From positions 10,487,115 to 10,551,114 of the forward strand of contig CP053161.1 in assembly GCA_014607495.2 (NCBI GenBank): 64,000 nt of DNA. Direction: 5' to 3'. Below the pieces are notes generated by a model. The model worked only from the letters and a program-made list of their open reading frames with translations, made no database searches and was not told where the DNA came from. The position numbers and the translations under genes were made by a program. This document shows positions 49,285 through 61,146 of this stretch, piece after piece (position 1 is the first letter of the stretch; each line of letters opens with the position of its first letter). This DNA comes from Carposina sasakii (taxonomy: Eukaryota; Arthropoda; Insecta; Lepidoptera; Carposinidae).

Positions 49285-49612
49285 TCTATACATATAATAA
49301 AAATGTAATGGATTGCTGTCTGTACATGGAAGATATATGAGAAAAATATTATAGGAGACCTTTATCATCGCAATAGGACCCAAAACAATGATTTATTGAA
49401 TTTTTGTCTGTTTGTCTGTGCGTTTGTGCACGCTAATCTCAGAAACGGCTGAATCGATTTCGCTGCAGTTTTCAGGAATATGTGTATATTGTGACAGGTT
49501 CCACTTAACATATAGACTACTTTTTATCCCGGGAAAATATTTTTATCCCGGATAATTTCGACATTTTGTTTTTTCTGTAGTCCACGCGGACGGAGTAGCG
49601 GGCGTCCACTAG
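49285..49612 (+). mobile_element. Helitron-like family 1, full-length copy (328 bp)
   Basis: Starts TCTATACATATAATAAAAAT after A and ends GGCGTCCACTAG before T. This copy preserves both ends and serves as the reference for the family (others at 38227, 40572, 41052 and 61147). The stem about 12 bases before CTAG has one substitution (gtagcg for gtcgcg). Confidence 0.85.
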
Positions 49613-50150
49613 TTCTTAATATAAAAGTCAAAGACAAAATTATATCATTTTATCTGATTGCATTTCATTGAGAATCGTCTATTTACGAATAGCTTTTTAA
49701 AGTGAGCTCAATGGACATTCGTATAAGAATAGTCCAAATGGAATAATTAAGCCAGTCTTAATCTGAGCTCAACCGAAGTTATTGAAACCAGTCCGGATTC
49801 TAACTATCTATATTAAATGCTTAATCGAAGGCTAAACGGTGCGATTAAACCAAGCTTATCTATTTTATTTCTTTATAGGAATTTATTTAAAGTTTTTACT
49901 ATCGCATTCGAACGGTTCTGTAGATATCAACGTGAAATAGCTTCGAGCTCGGTATAATTTGTGATTATATTATCTTAGGTTATTAATATTGCTATAGATA
50001 TAATATATTCGTGTGATTTTACGAAAGCTAGTTATTAATAGTTAAGTAAATAGTTTTCTTATCGCTATACATATAAAACGTAAGTTTGTATCAACGTAAT
50101 TGTAGTTGCCTGCGATCGCAATCATGATTCATCCTGTTGGGTCAATGAAG
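49613..50150. other. Unassigned AT-rich DNA
   Basis: Nothing recognisable. Confidence 0.5.
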
Positions 50151-50185
50151 AATGTAGAGCCTGGTGGTGGGCGAATTCCAGATAA
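50151..50185 (-). repeat. Diverged arm of the 8.9-kb inverted-repeat family
   Basis: 'atgtagagcctggtggtggg' then 'cgaattccagataaac' resembles the right arm at 9205-9247 (gtgtagggcccggtggtggg). About 70 bp upstream of a MITE B. Confidence 0.5.
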
Positions 50186-50256
50186 ACATTTGAACTTCTT
50201 AATAGTGGCGCATGAAGCGACAGTACGTAAGTATTCCTAGCATTCCTAAATCTATA

Positions 50257-50664
50257 CAGGGTGTGTGTGACAGCCAGGCAAATACTGATATACCATTGTT
50301 TTGAGTTATACGACAGTGTTATTTCTCGCAGGAAATGCATTTTTAATCTGATTATCCGCAATGTTTGCTTTCCGCGCTAAATTTATCTAGCTATCCTGTG
50401 ACTAGCTAAATGGGCTTATTGGTTATTGTGGGATTCATTGCTTTTTATGCCCAATTTTTTTAAAATCATCCATAGGTTAAAATTTTGTTTTTATGGCATT
50501 ATCGAAGGGCTATTTAAATGAACTATGAAATTTTTTACCTGAAAAAATGAAGAAAAGTCGGTTAATTTTGGAATTTTTCTGAGAAAATTTTCACTGGTTT
50601 TCATCTCAGAATCATGGTCTGAAGTTACCATATCAATATTTGCCTGGCTGTCACAAACACCCTG
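50257..50664 (+). mobile_element. MITE B copy 2 (408 bp)
   Basis: CAGGGTGTGTGTGACAGCCA at the left, the inverted CAGGGTGTTTGTGACAGCCA at the right, TA on both sides. Internal blocks 'gagttatacgacagtgttat' and 'cagaatcatggtctga' match the copy at 9815-10295 in the same orientation. Shorter than that copy by internal deletions. Confidence 0.9.
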
Positions 50665-50724
50665 TATATTCTTAGTGCCAGTTTTACCAATGATCTGATT
50701 TAACTGAAGAAATTTGATAGAGAC

Positions 50725-50795
50725 TCTGTCTTGATCAAGTTTTAGAGAAAGACAGCATCATCCTTTAGATATTCTGTTCTGACCATTGGAAAAAG
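50725..50795 (+). repeat. Dispersed repeat D, copy 3
   Basis: 'tctgtcttgatcaagtttta', 'gagaaagacagcatcatcct' and 'gttctgaccattggaaaaag'. Closest to the copy at 6313. Confidence 0.65.
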
Positions 50796-51477
50796 ATAAT
50801 CTTATGTTCAATGTACTACATATAAGTATTCAGTGCTTATAGTCACAATAAAACACTACGGCCTATGAACAAGAATAAGATTTATATAGTTCATAACCCG
50901 TTCATTCAATTACAAATGGTTTGTCGTAAATCAAATGCAGACTACTTAAAGTCAACACACAGAGAAAATTATCATAGCCATAGCATTACTGTCTGGTAAT
51001 ACGCCTTTTGTTTCTCGAATAAGCCTGATATGAATACCGGACATCAAAGTAGCCAAGATCAAACAGTTATCTCGACTATGCACGAGATTTTCGACTTTAT
51101 ATCTAGAGAATTTCCTACAAATGAAGCGAATGCGAGTTTGAAAGTCGAAACGTACGAGTACGTACACGTTTTTGAATAATGTAAACCTGTCTGAGTGCTA
51201 GAGAGATGACTTGACATTATATTGCATAGGGAACATGCTGGTACAGTATGGTAGTTCTTCATATTGATTGGATAGATACATATGGATTGGTCTCTTCCAA
51301 AAATAGTCTCTACTCATGCTTTATTTTAAACTTAGAATTTTAAAAATTGCCGTACATTTAGTTTCTCATAGCATAGTTGCTTACTATTGCAGTTATGGGT
51401 GGTCAGATTCGAGTGCTAGCAGAGGATTTTGCCCGATAGTGGACAAACACCAATTCGTCATCTTAGAGTAGAAATCT
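50796..51477. other. Unassigned AT-rich DNA
   Basis: Nothing recognisable. Two overlapping minus frames of 67-71 codons are not credible genes. Confidence 0.45.
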
Positions 51478-51578
51478 CATATTGACAGTGCAAAGGCAAA
51501 AATGCTTTGCCTTTGCACTGTAAAACGCCGTGAGGCGTGGTGGCGCTTTAGCGTTTTTGCCTTTCCACTGTCGATATG
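51478..51578. repeat. Compound palindrome with two alternative pairings
   Basis: CAGTGCAAAGGCAAA at 51486-51500 pairs perfectly with 51506-51520 around 5 bases. The larger arm 51478-51505 also pairs with 51551-51578 (25 of 28). ACGCC/GGCGT at 51525-51538 forms a small central stem. Probably a remnant of a palindromic DNA element. Confidence 0.75.
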
Positions 51579-51711
51579 TATAAAAAAAGAACTTTTTATG
51601 TGTAAGGAATACTGTGTGCTGTATTTTGTACGTCTTTTATTAATATACGAAGAGTACGTTACCTATACATCAAATAAAATAAGTAGATGCCAAAAAATGT
51701 TGGGAAAAGAT

Positions 51712-51990
51712 GTAAATTTTTTTAAATTTTTTTTATTACTTGGTCGGGCGAAATGTGTCCAGTGTTTATGCCAGTTTTTTCATAGACAGATATTATATTT
51801 ATCTTCAAAAAATCTTGCTACGCGCGTCTATGTGCATTTATGCAGAAAAACGTAGTCTATTTACTCCACTTTGGACCCTAATATCTTGGGAACCAGACAC
51901 TTCTCAGGTATGCTTCCATGGAGAAAAATGATCATGATGATGAGGAGATTCCGTAGTTTTTGAGAATTTTGACGACCAAAAAACACCCCG
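51712..51990 (-). mobile_element. MITE E copy 2 (Tc1/mariner-type)
   Basis: Reverse orientation to the copy at 29411-29728. The right end reads inward CGGGGTGTTTTTTGGTCGTC and is followed by TA. 'ccatggagaaaaatgatcat' and 'gattccgtagtttttgag' match the complement of copy 1. The other end is lost in a T-rich tract. Confidence 0.75.
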
Positions 51991-53826
51991 TATATACAGC
52001 ATTTCTGAAATTTTCACTCTAAGGCATCAATTTGTAAATTTAACCTTCCGAATAGTAGCGCCTTATAAGATTTCAATATAACAAAGTTTCATGAATTTTA
52101 GCGCGTCCATGTCCATACAATACCAATGATCCGAACATCTCTCCGGACTCAGGAGCAAACTACAAATTATTCCTCCCACATACTTATGTAAGTGCACCTG
52201 AATCAATCAAAACGCATATTCGTTCCGCCTCTTATGGTGTGTAAGGGGCATTATGTTTATTGATTTCAATTTTTATTGCCCTCGAAATGGTGCGCGATGA
52301 TTGTGCGGTGACAGCTTAAGTGGAGATTTGTAGTTTTAAGCGAATCTACATATTGAAATTTACCCTTGGAAATATTTATTTATATTCATGCTCTCATAAA
52401 CTACCACATATATGAGATAATATGAATTAAAATTTAAAATAAAAATGCTTATTCTCTTACAACCGTTTATAAAATTAATTAACCTAACTGCATGATGATT
52501 TTAGTGCAATAAGAGATAATGATGTATTTAGGTAGCCCAACAAATCATTGTTATTATTAAGTGATTTACAACAGATTACTTTAGCCATAAATGAATAAAT
52601 TACAATATACACAGATGACATAACTTTTTTCGATCTACTAGAAAAATATCCCACTCAATGGGATAGAAAACTTAATATAACAAGTTCTTAAAAGTAATTT
52701 GTGTAATACTGCAAAATTGCATGTCAACTTTCCAATAAGGAATGGTATAGGTAATTAATTCACGACTATAGATCGATCAAACTCCCTATACTTTACCGAT
52801 CGGGTCGAGAATTCGCAATTGGTTCAAATATAAATAATTGAGCAGTAACCTTTATACACGTATGTCACTTGGGCACTTATTCAGAGCAATTACTTTTGAT
52901 TTTCAATCGTTAAAATTACCTTTCTGTCTAAAGCTTTCGAAGACTTACAATTGTGAAATTATTTTTACTTTATTTTATCATACTACAACAATTTCTTATA
53001 CGAGTAAGCCATACATTATATTTGAAGTACGTGAGAATATAATAATTCTTAGGTCTTTTATGTACTTACTGCACAGACTAAATGTAGACATTAACCGTCG
53101 ACTATACTTGGGTTGAGGTAAGTATTCTGTGCCTTGACCCTAAAGTATTTTCAACGACGCAAAAGTATGTCTGTAGAGGTCTTTAAGGCTTAGTTATGTG
53201 TCCTAGTTCTGTTATTGCTGGTAATGCTACTTAAATGGACGTGTCGTTAAGTTAGAAATGTAGCAGTGTTCTTTTACGTTTTGATCTTTTATTTTAAACT
53301 TACAACTGCGTGTGCAGTACCTTGTTATTTTTCAATTCGATCCTTTGTCTTTTATAGGCAATGGTTTCAAATAATACCTTATCCTAATAATAGGTATCAC
53401 CTCTACGAACTTACCTCTTCATAGCTCTACTGGGTGTAAAAAGACACTTTGTTCTTTTAATACCTCGTATTCTTTGTAACAACATGATCATTTTCTTCTA
53501 TGAAAGTACCCCTGGGAAACCACAGGTTTCCAAGATATTGAGGTCCAAAGTTACATTAATATTTTAATTTTTTTTACATAAATCCATCTGAAATCGGTTA
53601 ACAAACTTTTTTTTTTCAAAGATTCTATGTCAAAATGTTATAATGTTAGTTTTGTAGGTACATTTGTACTTTGCGCATCAAACGAATACGTTGCTTGCAA
53701 TAAAATGACAGTATTTTTGTCGATTTTTTTTTGTCTTTTCCCAGGGTTGGTTCCATAGAAGAAAATGATCGTAACCTTACAAAGAATATGATGTATTAAA
53801 AAAACATTGTTTTCTATATATATATA
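51991..53826. other. Unassigned AT-rich DNA
   Basis: No recognised gene or repeat. The 92-codon frame at 52838-53116 begins with TTG and shows no known domain. Confidence 0.45.
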
Positions 53827-53828
53827 TA

Positions 53829-54085
53829 AGGTGTAACAAAAAGTGTATGTTAAGCGAAAAGCTATGTAAATAGCCCACTATAGAGAACCTATCCACAAAA
53901 TTTGAGATCCGAAATCACATGTTTATTTTTCCCGGTAATATGGAGATTTTTTAAATATCTCAGGAATTTTCATACAATTTTGAAAATTAAAAATGTGATT
54001 TGAATCTCAAATTTTGGGAATGGGTTCTCTATACTGGGCTATTTATACAGCTTTTCGCTTAATATACCCTTTCTGTTACATACTG
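53829..54085. mobile_element. MITE A copy 3 inside a (TA)n tract
   Basis: The left end is slightly decayed (AGGTGTAACAAAAAGTG), the right end ...GTTACATACTG, and (TA)n lies on both sides (53817-53828 and 54086-54097). The internal palindrome matches copies 1 and 2. Insertion into a TA microsatellite fits the TA target. Confidence 0.85.
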
Positions 54086-54100
54086 TATATATATATAACA

Positions 54101-54276
54101 TGTTTTCAAAATTAGTAATTTGCTTTTGACACGACACTAGGTAGGTAAAAAGAAACAACTTTCGCTATGGAACAGCTGTTTTTTTTCTCACTCTTTCGGA
54201 GTTTGTCCCATAGTGAAAGTTGTTTCTTTTTACCTACCTAGTTTCGTGTCAAAAGCAAATCATAATTTTGAAAACA
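54101..54276. mobile_element. Foldback element with about 70-bp arms
   Basis: The arms around 54101-54177 and 54202-54276 are inverted copies with few differences ('gcttttgacacgacactagg', 'taggtaaaaagaaacaactt' and their complements), separated by a T-rich centre. It lies a few bases after the MITE A at 53829-54085. A small DNA element or foldback; the target duplication is not clear. Confidence 0.75.
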
Positions 54277-54460
54277 CCTTAAGTATCTATTTTTAGAACC
54301 AAATGCTATTATAAAAACCCACTTATTGATATTGAACACACAATTGACCAATCTACCCCAACCCTTTAACCTCACCATTCAAAATTGCTTTTCCACATGA
54401 TTTATATTGATTCATGTGAGAAAATGTAAAAGTGTTTAATATTAAATAAACCAACAATAG

Positions 54461-54605
54461 GGTCGATTCCGGCAGTGACACTTAAACCTAAACCTAATCT
54501 TAGTCAGGTCTATTTCTCTTCGTTCTTAACATAAATGGCTAAGAGAGAAAAGGACAGGTAGGACTAAATTTACGTTTAGGTTTAAGTGTGACTGTCGGAA
54601 TCGAC
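54461..54605. mobile_element. MITE C copy 2 (145 bp)
   Basis: GGTCGATTCCGGCAGTGACA at the left and inverted GTCGATTCCGACAGTCACAC at the right, with the internal 'gttcttaacataaatggcta' shared with copy 1 at 26195-26340. Both copies are in the same orientation. Confidence 0.85.
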
Positions 54606-55130
54606 AATAATATCTATTTACGTGTGCGACTATGCGTGTTAACTGACACATCTATTTTAAACCAAAAATGATTGACGTTTCTTTAGTTTCTAAATATATG
54701 ATCCAAAACATTCCGAGTTCAATATTGATATTACCTGTTTGTAAAGTGAACACAACATTTCTAGAAAATATTCTTCAAAACTAAGGCAACGTCTACACTT
54801 ACATACTGTCATCTGCACCCAAGGGACTGACATCCAACTTTCTAGTAACCTCCACTATAGTAAAAATACATCTAGTTTTGACAAGTTAAGTTGTTTCAGA
54901 ACAGACTATTCCAGTAGTTTAACATTTCAGGACGTGTGTAGCGCCATTGTTCTTTGGATTCGATTGTATTGTCTCATCGATTGCTCCTATTTATAGGGTA
55001 TAATGTTACATTGAGTATAAGCTCAAGTAATAGAATAACGCGTTGTTAATCGGTTTCAGTACCTTAACAATATCTCATTTACGAAATTTCACTCTTCGTT
55101 AATTAAAATTGAGGTTGAAATTATGTAAGT
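54606..55130. other. Unassigned AT-rich DNA
   Basis: Nothing recognisable. Confidence 0.5.
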
Positions 55131-55337
55131 TATAAAATTATTAATAAAGAAAATGGAAAAATTTCTTCACCCGAGTGGGAATCGAACCCACGACCGCTGC
55201 AAACCGTGCCAGCCGCTATAACCACTAAGCCACCTAGTCATTTACATGGATGACGAATTTTACCATCTCTTTTCTAAATTACATATTGAAAACGTTATTC
55301 CTCATCCCGATAGCTATACACTAGCCAAATCTCGGCA
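55131..55337 (-). mobile_element. tRNA-like SINE, minus-strand copy
   Basis: On the minus strand: head 'tgccgagatttggctagtgt', then 'gagatggtaaaattcgtcat', A box TGGCTTAGTGG, B box GGTTCGATTCC and 'gaagaaatttttccattttc' tail. The tRNA-like part is almost identical to the palindrome at 17.1 kb. It gives the family its full extent (about 200 bp). Confidence 0.8.
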
Positions 55338-57918
55338 AGTAAGTTGTCTCATTGTCTGCTTAAAACATTATATTTGAAGTTACTGAGTTGTAACTGAAAG
55401 AGATTTGATTTGTTCACCCATTTTATTATTTCCCTAAACTGATTGAGGTATCTACTCATCAATGCCTAAATTATTTCAGTTTTAAAAATCTGTTTTTATA
55501 TGTGATTTTATTTTTTTGTTGCTGTAACCAGTTTTACCATTGGTATATTATTAATTTGAATGTTAGCTCCAACTTCGCTTAATTCTTATTACTTAGAACC
55601 TCTTAACCCGTATATTTAATTGTATGTTTGCCGTAACATGTGAGTATTCGAGCGTCAGACATGGGTGGGTCCGCAAGATTTGTAGTTGACAAGTGAAGTT
55701 AAGAATGTCACTTATTGTGCTGGCTAAATGTGGGAACGAATGATTTTCGAGGTGGTAATTACTGTAATTGAATATTAAGGATGAGTTAGTACTTCCTATT
55801 CTACGGCCTTTTAATACTTTTATGAATCGGCATGGTCTAGTTGATTTTTGTTCGATGTTCCAAAGCACATTAGGTTATTTCTTACTAAATACGAAGTTAA
55901 TGTATTAATTTAATGTTAATATTGTTCTATGCATGATTAATGCTAATTTCATGTCTCCACTACAAGTGTCACTCAAACCGAAGTTTCTACATAGTTACTA
56001 ATAGTAAACTATTGGAAAATAGGTACTACATTCTAAGTAAATCTGACACACATAGGCAGATTATTATTTGCAAAAAATTACCTATGCGAATTTATTGTGT
56101 ATCAAAGAGAGATAAAATTTTACCTTCACACAATTGTTATATATTATTAATTAAAAATTAGGACGCACCCATTAACTATTCCAATGCAGAGTCCAATTCG
56201 ACTAGCAACGTCAACATGGTCGTTTATTATATAAAATCTGCCGAATGTGCTTCACTTTTAATAACACAAATATATCTCTGAATCATATCGCTCAAATCAG
56301 ACGAATAGAACATAAAAATTCCGATACCACAAAACAAAATGAAGAAACAAATCTCAACCCAAACTGGGCACAAACAAAACATTAGAAACTTTGATATGAA
56401 CATAAGAAATAAATACGGTCACAATCAGATAAGTATTTCACAATAGTACAATGACATAAAGACATCATATGATTCCATGACAATAAATTTTGAGAAGGGC
56501 GGTTTAATGGCACAAAAGGTTGAGGTTTGGGCCTAAACACGGATTTTTTAAAGAGAACTTCGTGAGATTTCCTTTGTATAATCTTCTGGGAACATGAGGA
56601 GTGATCAAAACACGGTAGGAATATTTGATGTGGAGGATTTATTGAAGGTTGAAAAATATGCAAAAATGTTGTATAAAATGTTTTCGATAACGTTGGCGAA
56701 GAGCAATCGAGTATATAATTTTATCGTGTATTTGTTAGATTTTTTGAATACTTATATCGTTTCCAATTGTGCTGATGTATTCGTATGCACCAAGAATAAT
56801 ACCCGATACCTGGGTATTTTAAAAACTTGGATTTGCGAAAACCCTAATACATATATATAGGTTAGGAACAATTTGAATTTATTATTTTAGTTTAAATATT
56901 TAAACTTATTTAATATTTGTTATGTGTCTAATATTTGCAGCCTGTTTTATTTTTTAAACAAGTTGTCATTGGATATCTAAATGTAATGTCAATAGTTTCT
57001 AAGGATAATTTAATGATGGTGTCATAAAGATGGCACGAAAAAGATACAGATGTATATACTAAAATATTGTGACGGCATCCCGCTGTGATGCATTTGCCAA
57101 AATGTGGGTTCTCTATCTGTATGTGGCATCACGTGCAGCTGATATCATTGTTGGGTCTATCAAATGCACATTGCACGAAAGTTTTGTAGAGTTAAAACAC
57201 AATGTTGGTAGTTTATATTGGCGCGATGTACTTTAAACTGCTTTCCTATTGTTGCTGTTTAGCTTTTAACGACTTTAGATACTGCCATTAGTAATGATAG
57301 ATTTTTTAACTGCTATGTTTTTGAAAAGCCTTTTTAAAGAATATGTTTATGTAAGAGTTCCTATAAATATAGCGAATATTCAATTAATAAATTGTAACGA
57401 GTGACAGCACCATAGTATCACGGGAAGTAGATGATAAACTATAGAATATAATTAATTGTGTTATAAAATTATGTTATACCATTATGTTACATATTTAATT
57501 GCTAACTAATATCTACTATGAAGAACTGCTAAACTTAAAAATTTAAAGCTTTTATAATTTCTCTCCTACTTGCTGAATAAAATTATATGAGTCATGTTTT
57601 AATCTCTACCGCTCAAGTAATTTAAGTAACTATTTTCAGCGAAAGAACGCGTAAGAATTTCTGTCACGAGTCCTTTGATCTTGAGATAAACTGAAACATT
57701 ATTTACTATGCCTGTCTCATCGTACGCGATCTAGACAAATTAAACTAGTAACATGATAGTCCACACCGGGAAATAACTGGAAAGGATACAGGGTATATTC
57801 CAAGAACTAGCTTAAAGTTTATGCTTGGAACTAGGAGTTTTTAAAAGGTTAATGACGCTATTACTTTCACTGAAGTCGGTGATAAGCACGACGCAATGGT
57901 TAGTAGCAACAATCGCTC
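55338..57918. other. Unassigned AT-rich DNA
   Basis: About 2.6 kb without a recognised gene or repeat. Frames of 73-93 codons are AT-rich. Two of them overlap on opposite strands at 56594-56663. A slightly richer patch at about 57060-57180 has no visible function. Confidence 0.45.
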
Positions 57919-58491
57919 TCAACCTCCACTTACCGCTCTAAAGAGCTGAGCAAAAACTGAATACACAGCTCGAGCATACTTCAGACGGAAAAAAAGCACC
58001 AGGTGCCTACCAAACGCGTTCATTGTTCCACCGACGAGAAAGATTAATAAATCTTTAGAAAGAGGGGATATCTGCGGACAATCTCGCGGGTTGCGGCCTG
58101 CGCTGAGATGCGTTATTGCAAGCCTATTCAGATGCCATGGTTGAGGCCAAACAGGCCTTTTGTGATGACAAAGGTGTCGCGCAAAGAAAAAGGGGGTCCT
58201 ATCGGCGATCGGCCTTATCAGATCGAGTTCCCTTCCAAGAGGTCTCAATAGGATAGACGGTTTTGAATGCGTCGGATCTAATTCCCTCGGCCATAATAAT
58301 GTACACGGATTCCAATTTAGTGGGACATCAAATGCGCGCGCAATAAAACGAGTGTTATCAAACATCGGCTTGATAGGACGTATTGTGTTGGAAATGGCTG
58401 TTTCGTTTCGTATGACGTAGTTATTTTTATTGTTGCTTGTAATAAATATATGGGGAGGATAATGATGATGCCAATCAAGGTTTTCTTTCAC
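57919..58491 (-). other. Longest open frame of the window (190 codons), doubtful gene
   Basis: This frame is open for 190 codons and lies in a less AT-rich, repeat-free patch. Its first codon is GTG, which is not a normal eukaryotic start. The first ATG is residue 43 (MFDNTRFIARAFDVPLNW), leaving 148 residues. The predicted product is rich in P, R, H and W with no domain, signal peptide or clear membrane segment that I recognise, and no splice or polyadenylation context stands out. It could be a chance frame in GC-richer conserved non-coding DNA, an unannotated exon, or an old element. I do not assign a function. Confidence 0.3.
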
Positions 58492-59026
58492 TGGTATGTA
58501 ACAAAGGTTAATTAATTATCATTTTGTGATGTTCACAATATATGGAATCACTACCTATACTATTTTCTCTTAAAAGACTGAAGTTTTCAAAGTAATAATA
58601 TTTTGACAAAAAAAGGAATAGAACAAGTCAAATGTCAAAGTTAACAAAAACATTAGTGTAATAAATGGATTATTGACACTAACAAAAAATGATCATACAA
58701 AAACCATATGAATCTCATTATGACAAGGAATTTACAATTACAGTACGTTATTATACGTTTAGGTCGGCGGATTGACCGAAAACGAAGATGATTGATGCTT
58801 GTCCTCTATTTTGGGATAATCACAAACTACCATCGATTTCGAATGTGACACAGTTATTAGTTCAATTGTTAATATTACATTGCGAACTTATATATCTTTA
58901 TTATATTTACATACTATATTTATATCGTATTGTATTTAATAAGAACCTACGTATTTTTGACGTTTGTTATACAAATTGATAAAAATGTCACTTTTGTGGA
59001 CAATCACTCATGTATTTTGGGTCATA
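58492..59026. other. Unassigned AT-rich DNA
   Basis: Nothing recognisable. Confidence 0.5.
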
Positions 59027-59225
59027 GACAGCCGTGTGGTATCGGCACAGTAGAATAGAACCACCCCATGCCTACCTGTGGGTATAAGAGGTGGCGATAA
59101 AGGGTTTTGTGGGGGTGGGCAGCTTCACCTTGACTATGGTCAAAAATCCTCTATAGCAGTATGTTGTGGCGTACCCTGAGGTAAGCATATGTCGAGTAGT
59201 GGACTGGATTGCAATAGGCTGATGA
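59027..59225 (+). mobile_element. SINE with RTE-like 3' tail, diverged copy
   Basis: 'cagccgtgtggtatcggcac', 'accccatgcctacctgtggg' and 'ggattgcaataggctgatga' follow the order of the copies at 32.6 and 48.7 kb, with deletions and substitutions ('gtcgagtagtggact' for 'gtccagcagtggact'). No target duplication found. An older insertion. Confidence 0.75.
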
Positions 59226-61146
59226 TACACATATTTACAAATTATAATTAAAATTGATGCAGTTGTCAAGGCTGCTTCTGTTTTTAAATCTAAACTTACT
59301 ATATATAAATAATCATCAAAGAAAGTAAACAGTGAATATCACATATCAAGATGATCGATCATTTTCAAAATCTGAGCATTCCGCTACACTGTATGCTTAT
59401 TAAGTCCCATCACTTCTCTTTCGCTTTCTAAAAGTCGTCAGTAAACACAATACCAACAATTGGTCCGATCAATCGAAATATTAAGTTCGCCTGTCATTTT
59501 AACGATAGTCCTGTCCCGCTTCATCACACAATTTTCTGTAAAATCACCAACTCAACTTCAATTCTAAGTGTAGGAACACAAAGCTACATCTCGCTCGTTG
59601 ATTGCGACTAGGAAGATAGAGGTTATAGTTGCTTTATGGGTTATGATTTATGACCAATGACTCCCAACGGGTTCTAAGTCCATGATAATTTTATTCAAAC
59701 GCACCTCTCTTGTACACCTCACAATGCTACCTAAATTAGCTATGGGCGTATCACGTACCATTTTGATACATCTGATGTTGTAGACATCTTAGTGTGTGGC
59801 ATGCCCACAAAAAAGGCGCTCTGTCATTATGTTTATCTGCTTACTTTAAATACGCATAATAAATGACATCATGCTTAATCTAATGATATTTTGATACACT
59901 AAAAGGGGTATGTAACAATAGGGACTATACAAAAAGGCTATTTTAATATCAACTTTTCTTCGCGATGTTTACGTGAACAACAAATAACATTGATTTTTAT
60001 TCTGGAAATATATATTTTCTCTGAAGAAGAGTTATCCTAAAGCCGTATTCAATTATGTACAGGATTAGAAAGATAATCTTTACCAATAGGCTCATTGGAA
60101 TTTTACATAAACTATTGATATGTACACGAACTGAGTAATAAAAAGATTTCATTTATCTATTCTAGTAAAAATGGTTTTATTTTTGGTTAAAATTACTTGT
60201 AATTATACCTAATACCTTTAGTTTACATTGTAGATAACAGACAATAATAACACGTTTCAGACATTTAATTTAAAACAATGTTACCTTCAAATTAAGTAAA
60301 CACAAAACCGTGACCGTCAAAACTAAAAGTCAAACAAATGATTGCTAGGTCGATCAGTCCAAATAAATCATAGAATAATCGAGCTCGTACTCATCAATAC
60401 ATAGATATTATATACTCGTATGGCTGTCACGTGTAAATTTAAAGTTCTGCATAAATATTTATTATTTACTACCCCATTTAAATGTCAATACATTTGTGTT
60501 ATTCAGTTGTTTGCAAATCGCTACCACTTACTATAAATTTGGCAACACTTTTTGCATAAAAGTTCTATTTTACAAATATATTATATTTAGATATTAGCTG
60601 ATGTTTTTTTAAGAGGTTGAAAATACTCGTCAAATAATTTTAAGAGGTTTTACATACTCGTACCTGATCATTAAGATAGTATGCCAAATTATCCATTAGG
60701 GGATGAATTATTGTATGAGTGAAGACATTAAAGGAAAGAATCAATGCCTATTTATATATTTCAAGATTTCGTCAACCCACCGCGACCGCGCGGTTACAAT
60801 ATATGTACTTACAACAAAGACAAATAAAACGTCTTGTGACAAACTTTTTACCCGTCCAACCCATCCGTCATACCAAACGCGTCTCCAAGGAATTCATACA
60901 AATAAACTAGTAAAAAAACTATACCATTATTCAACCCTACCATTGTGGTGGAACAGATTACTTTGGTTGGGGGATAAAATCTTAACGATGTGACATAAAG
61001 GTGAGTAGCCATTCTTCATATCGAGATTTTTATTGATAAAGCTAGAGTAGGTATCAGAGAAGCTAACGCTTATGGGATTCGTCTACCTGAGTAGTTTTAT
61101 TATAGTTACTAGCTTTGTCATGTACTTACATTATCTATCTTCTATT
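59226..61146. other. Unassigned AT-rich DNA
   Basis: About 1.9 kb without a recognised gene. The 96- and 63-codon frames at 60703-60993 overlap in two frames of the same strand, and neither matches a family I know. Confidence 0.45.
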
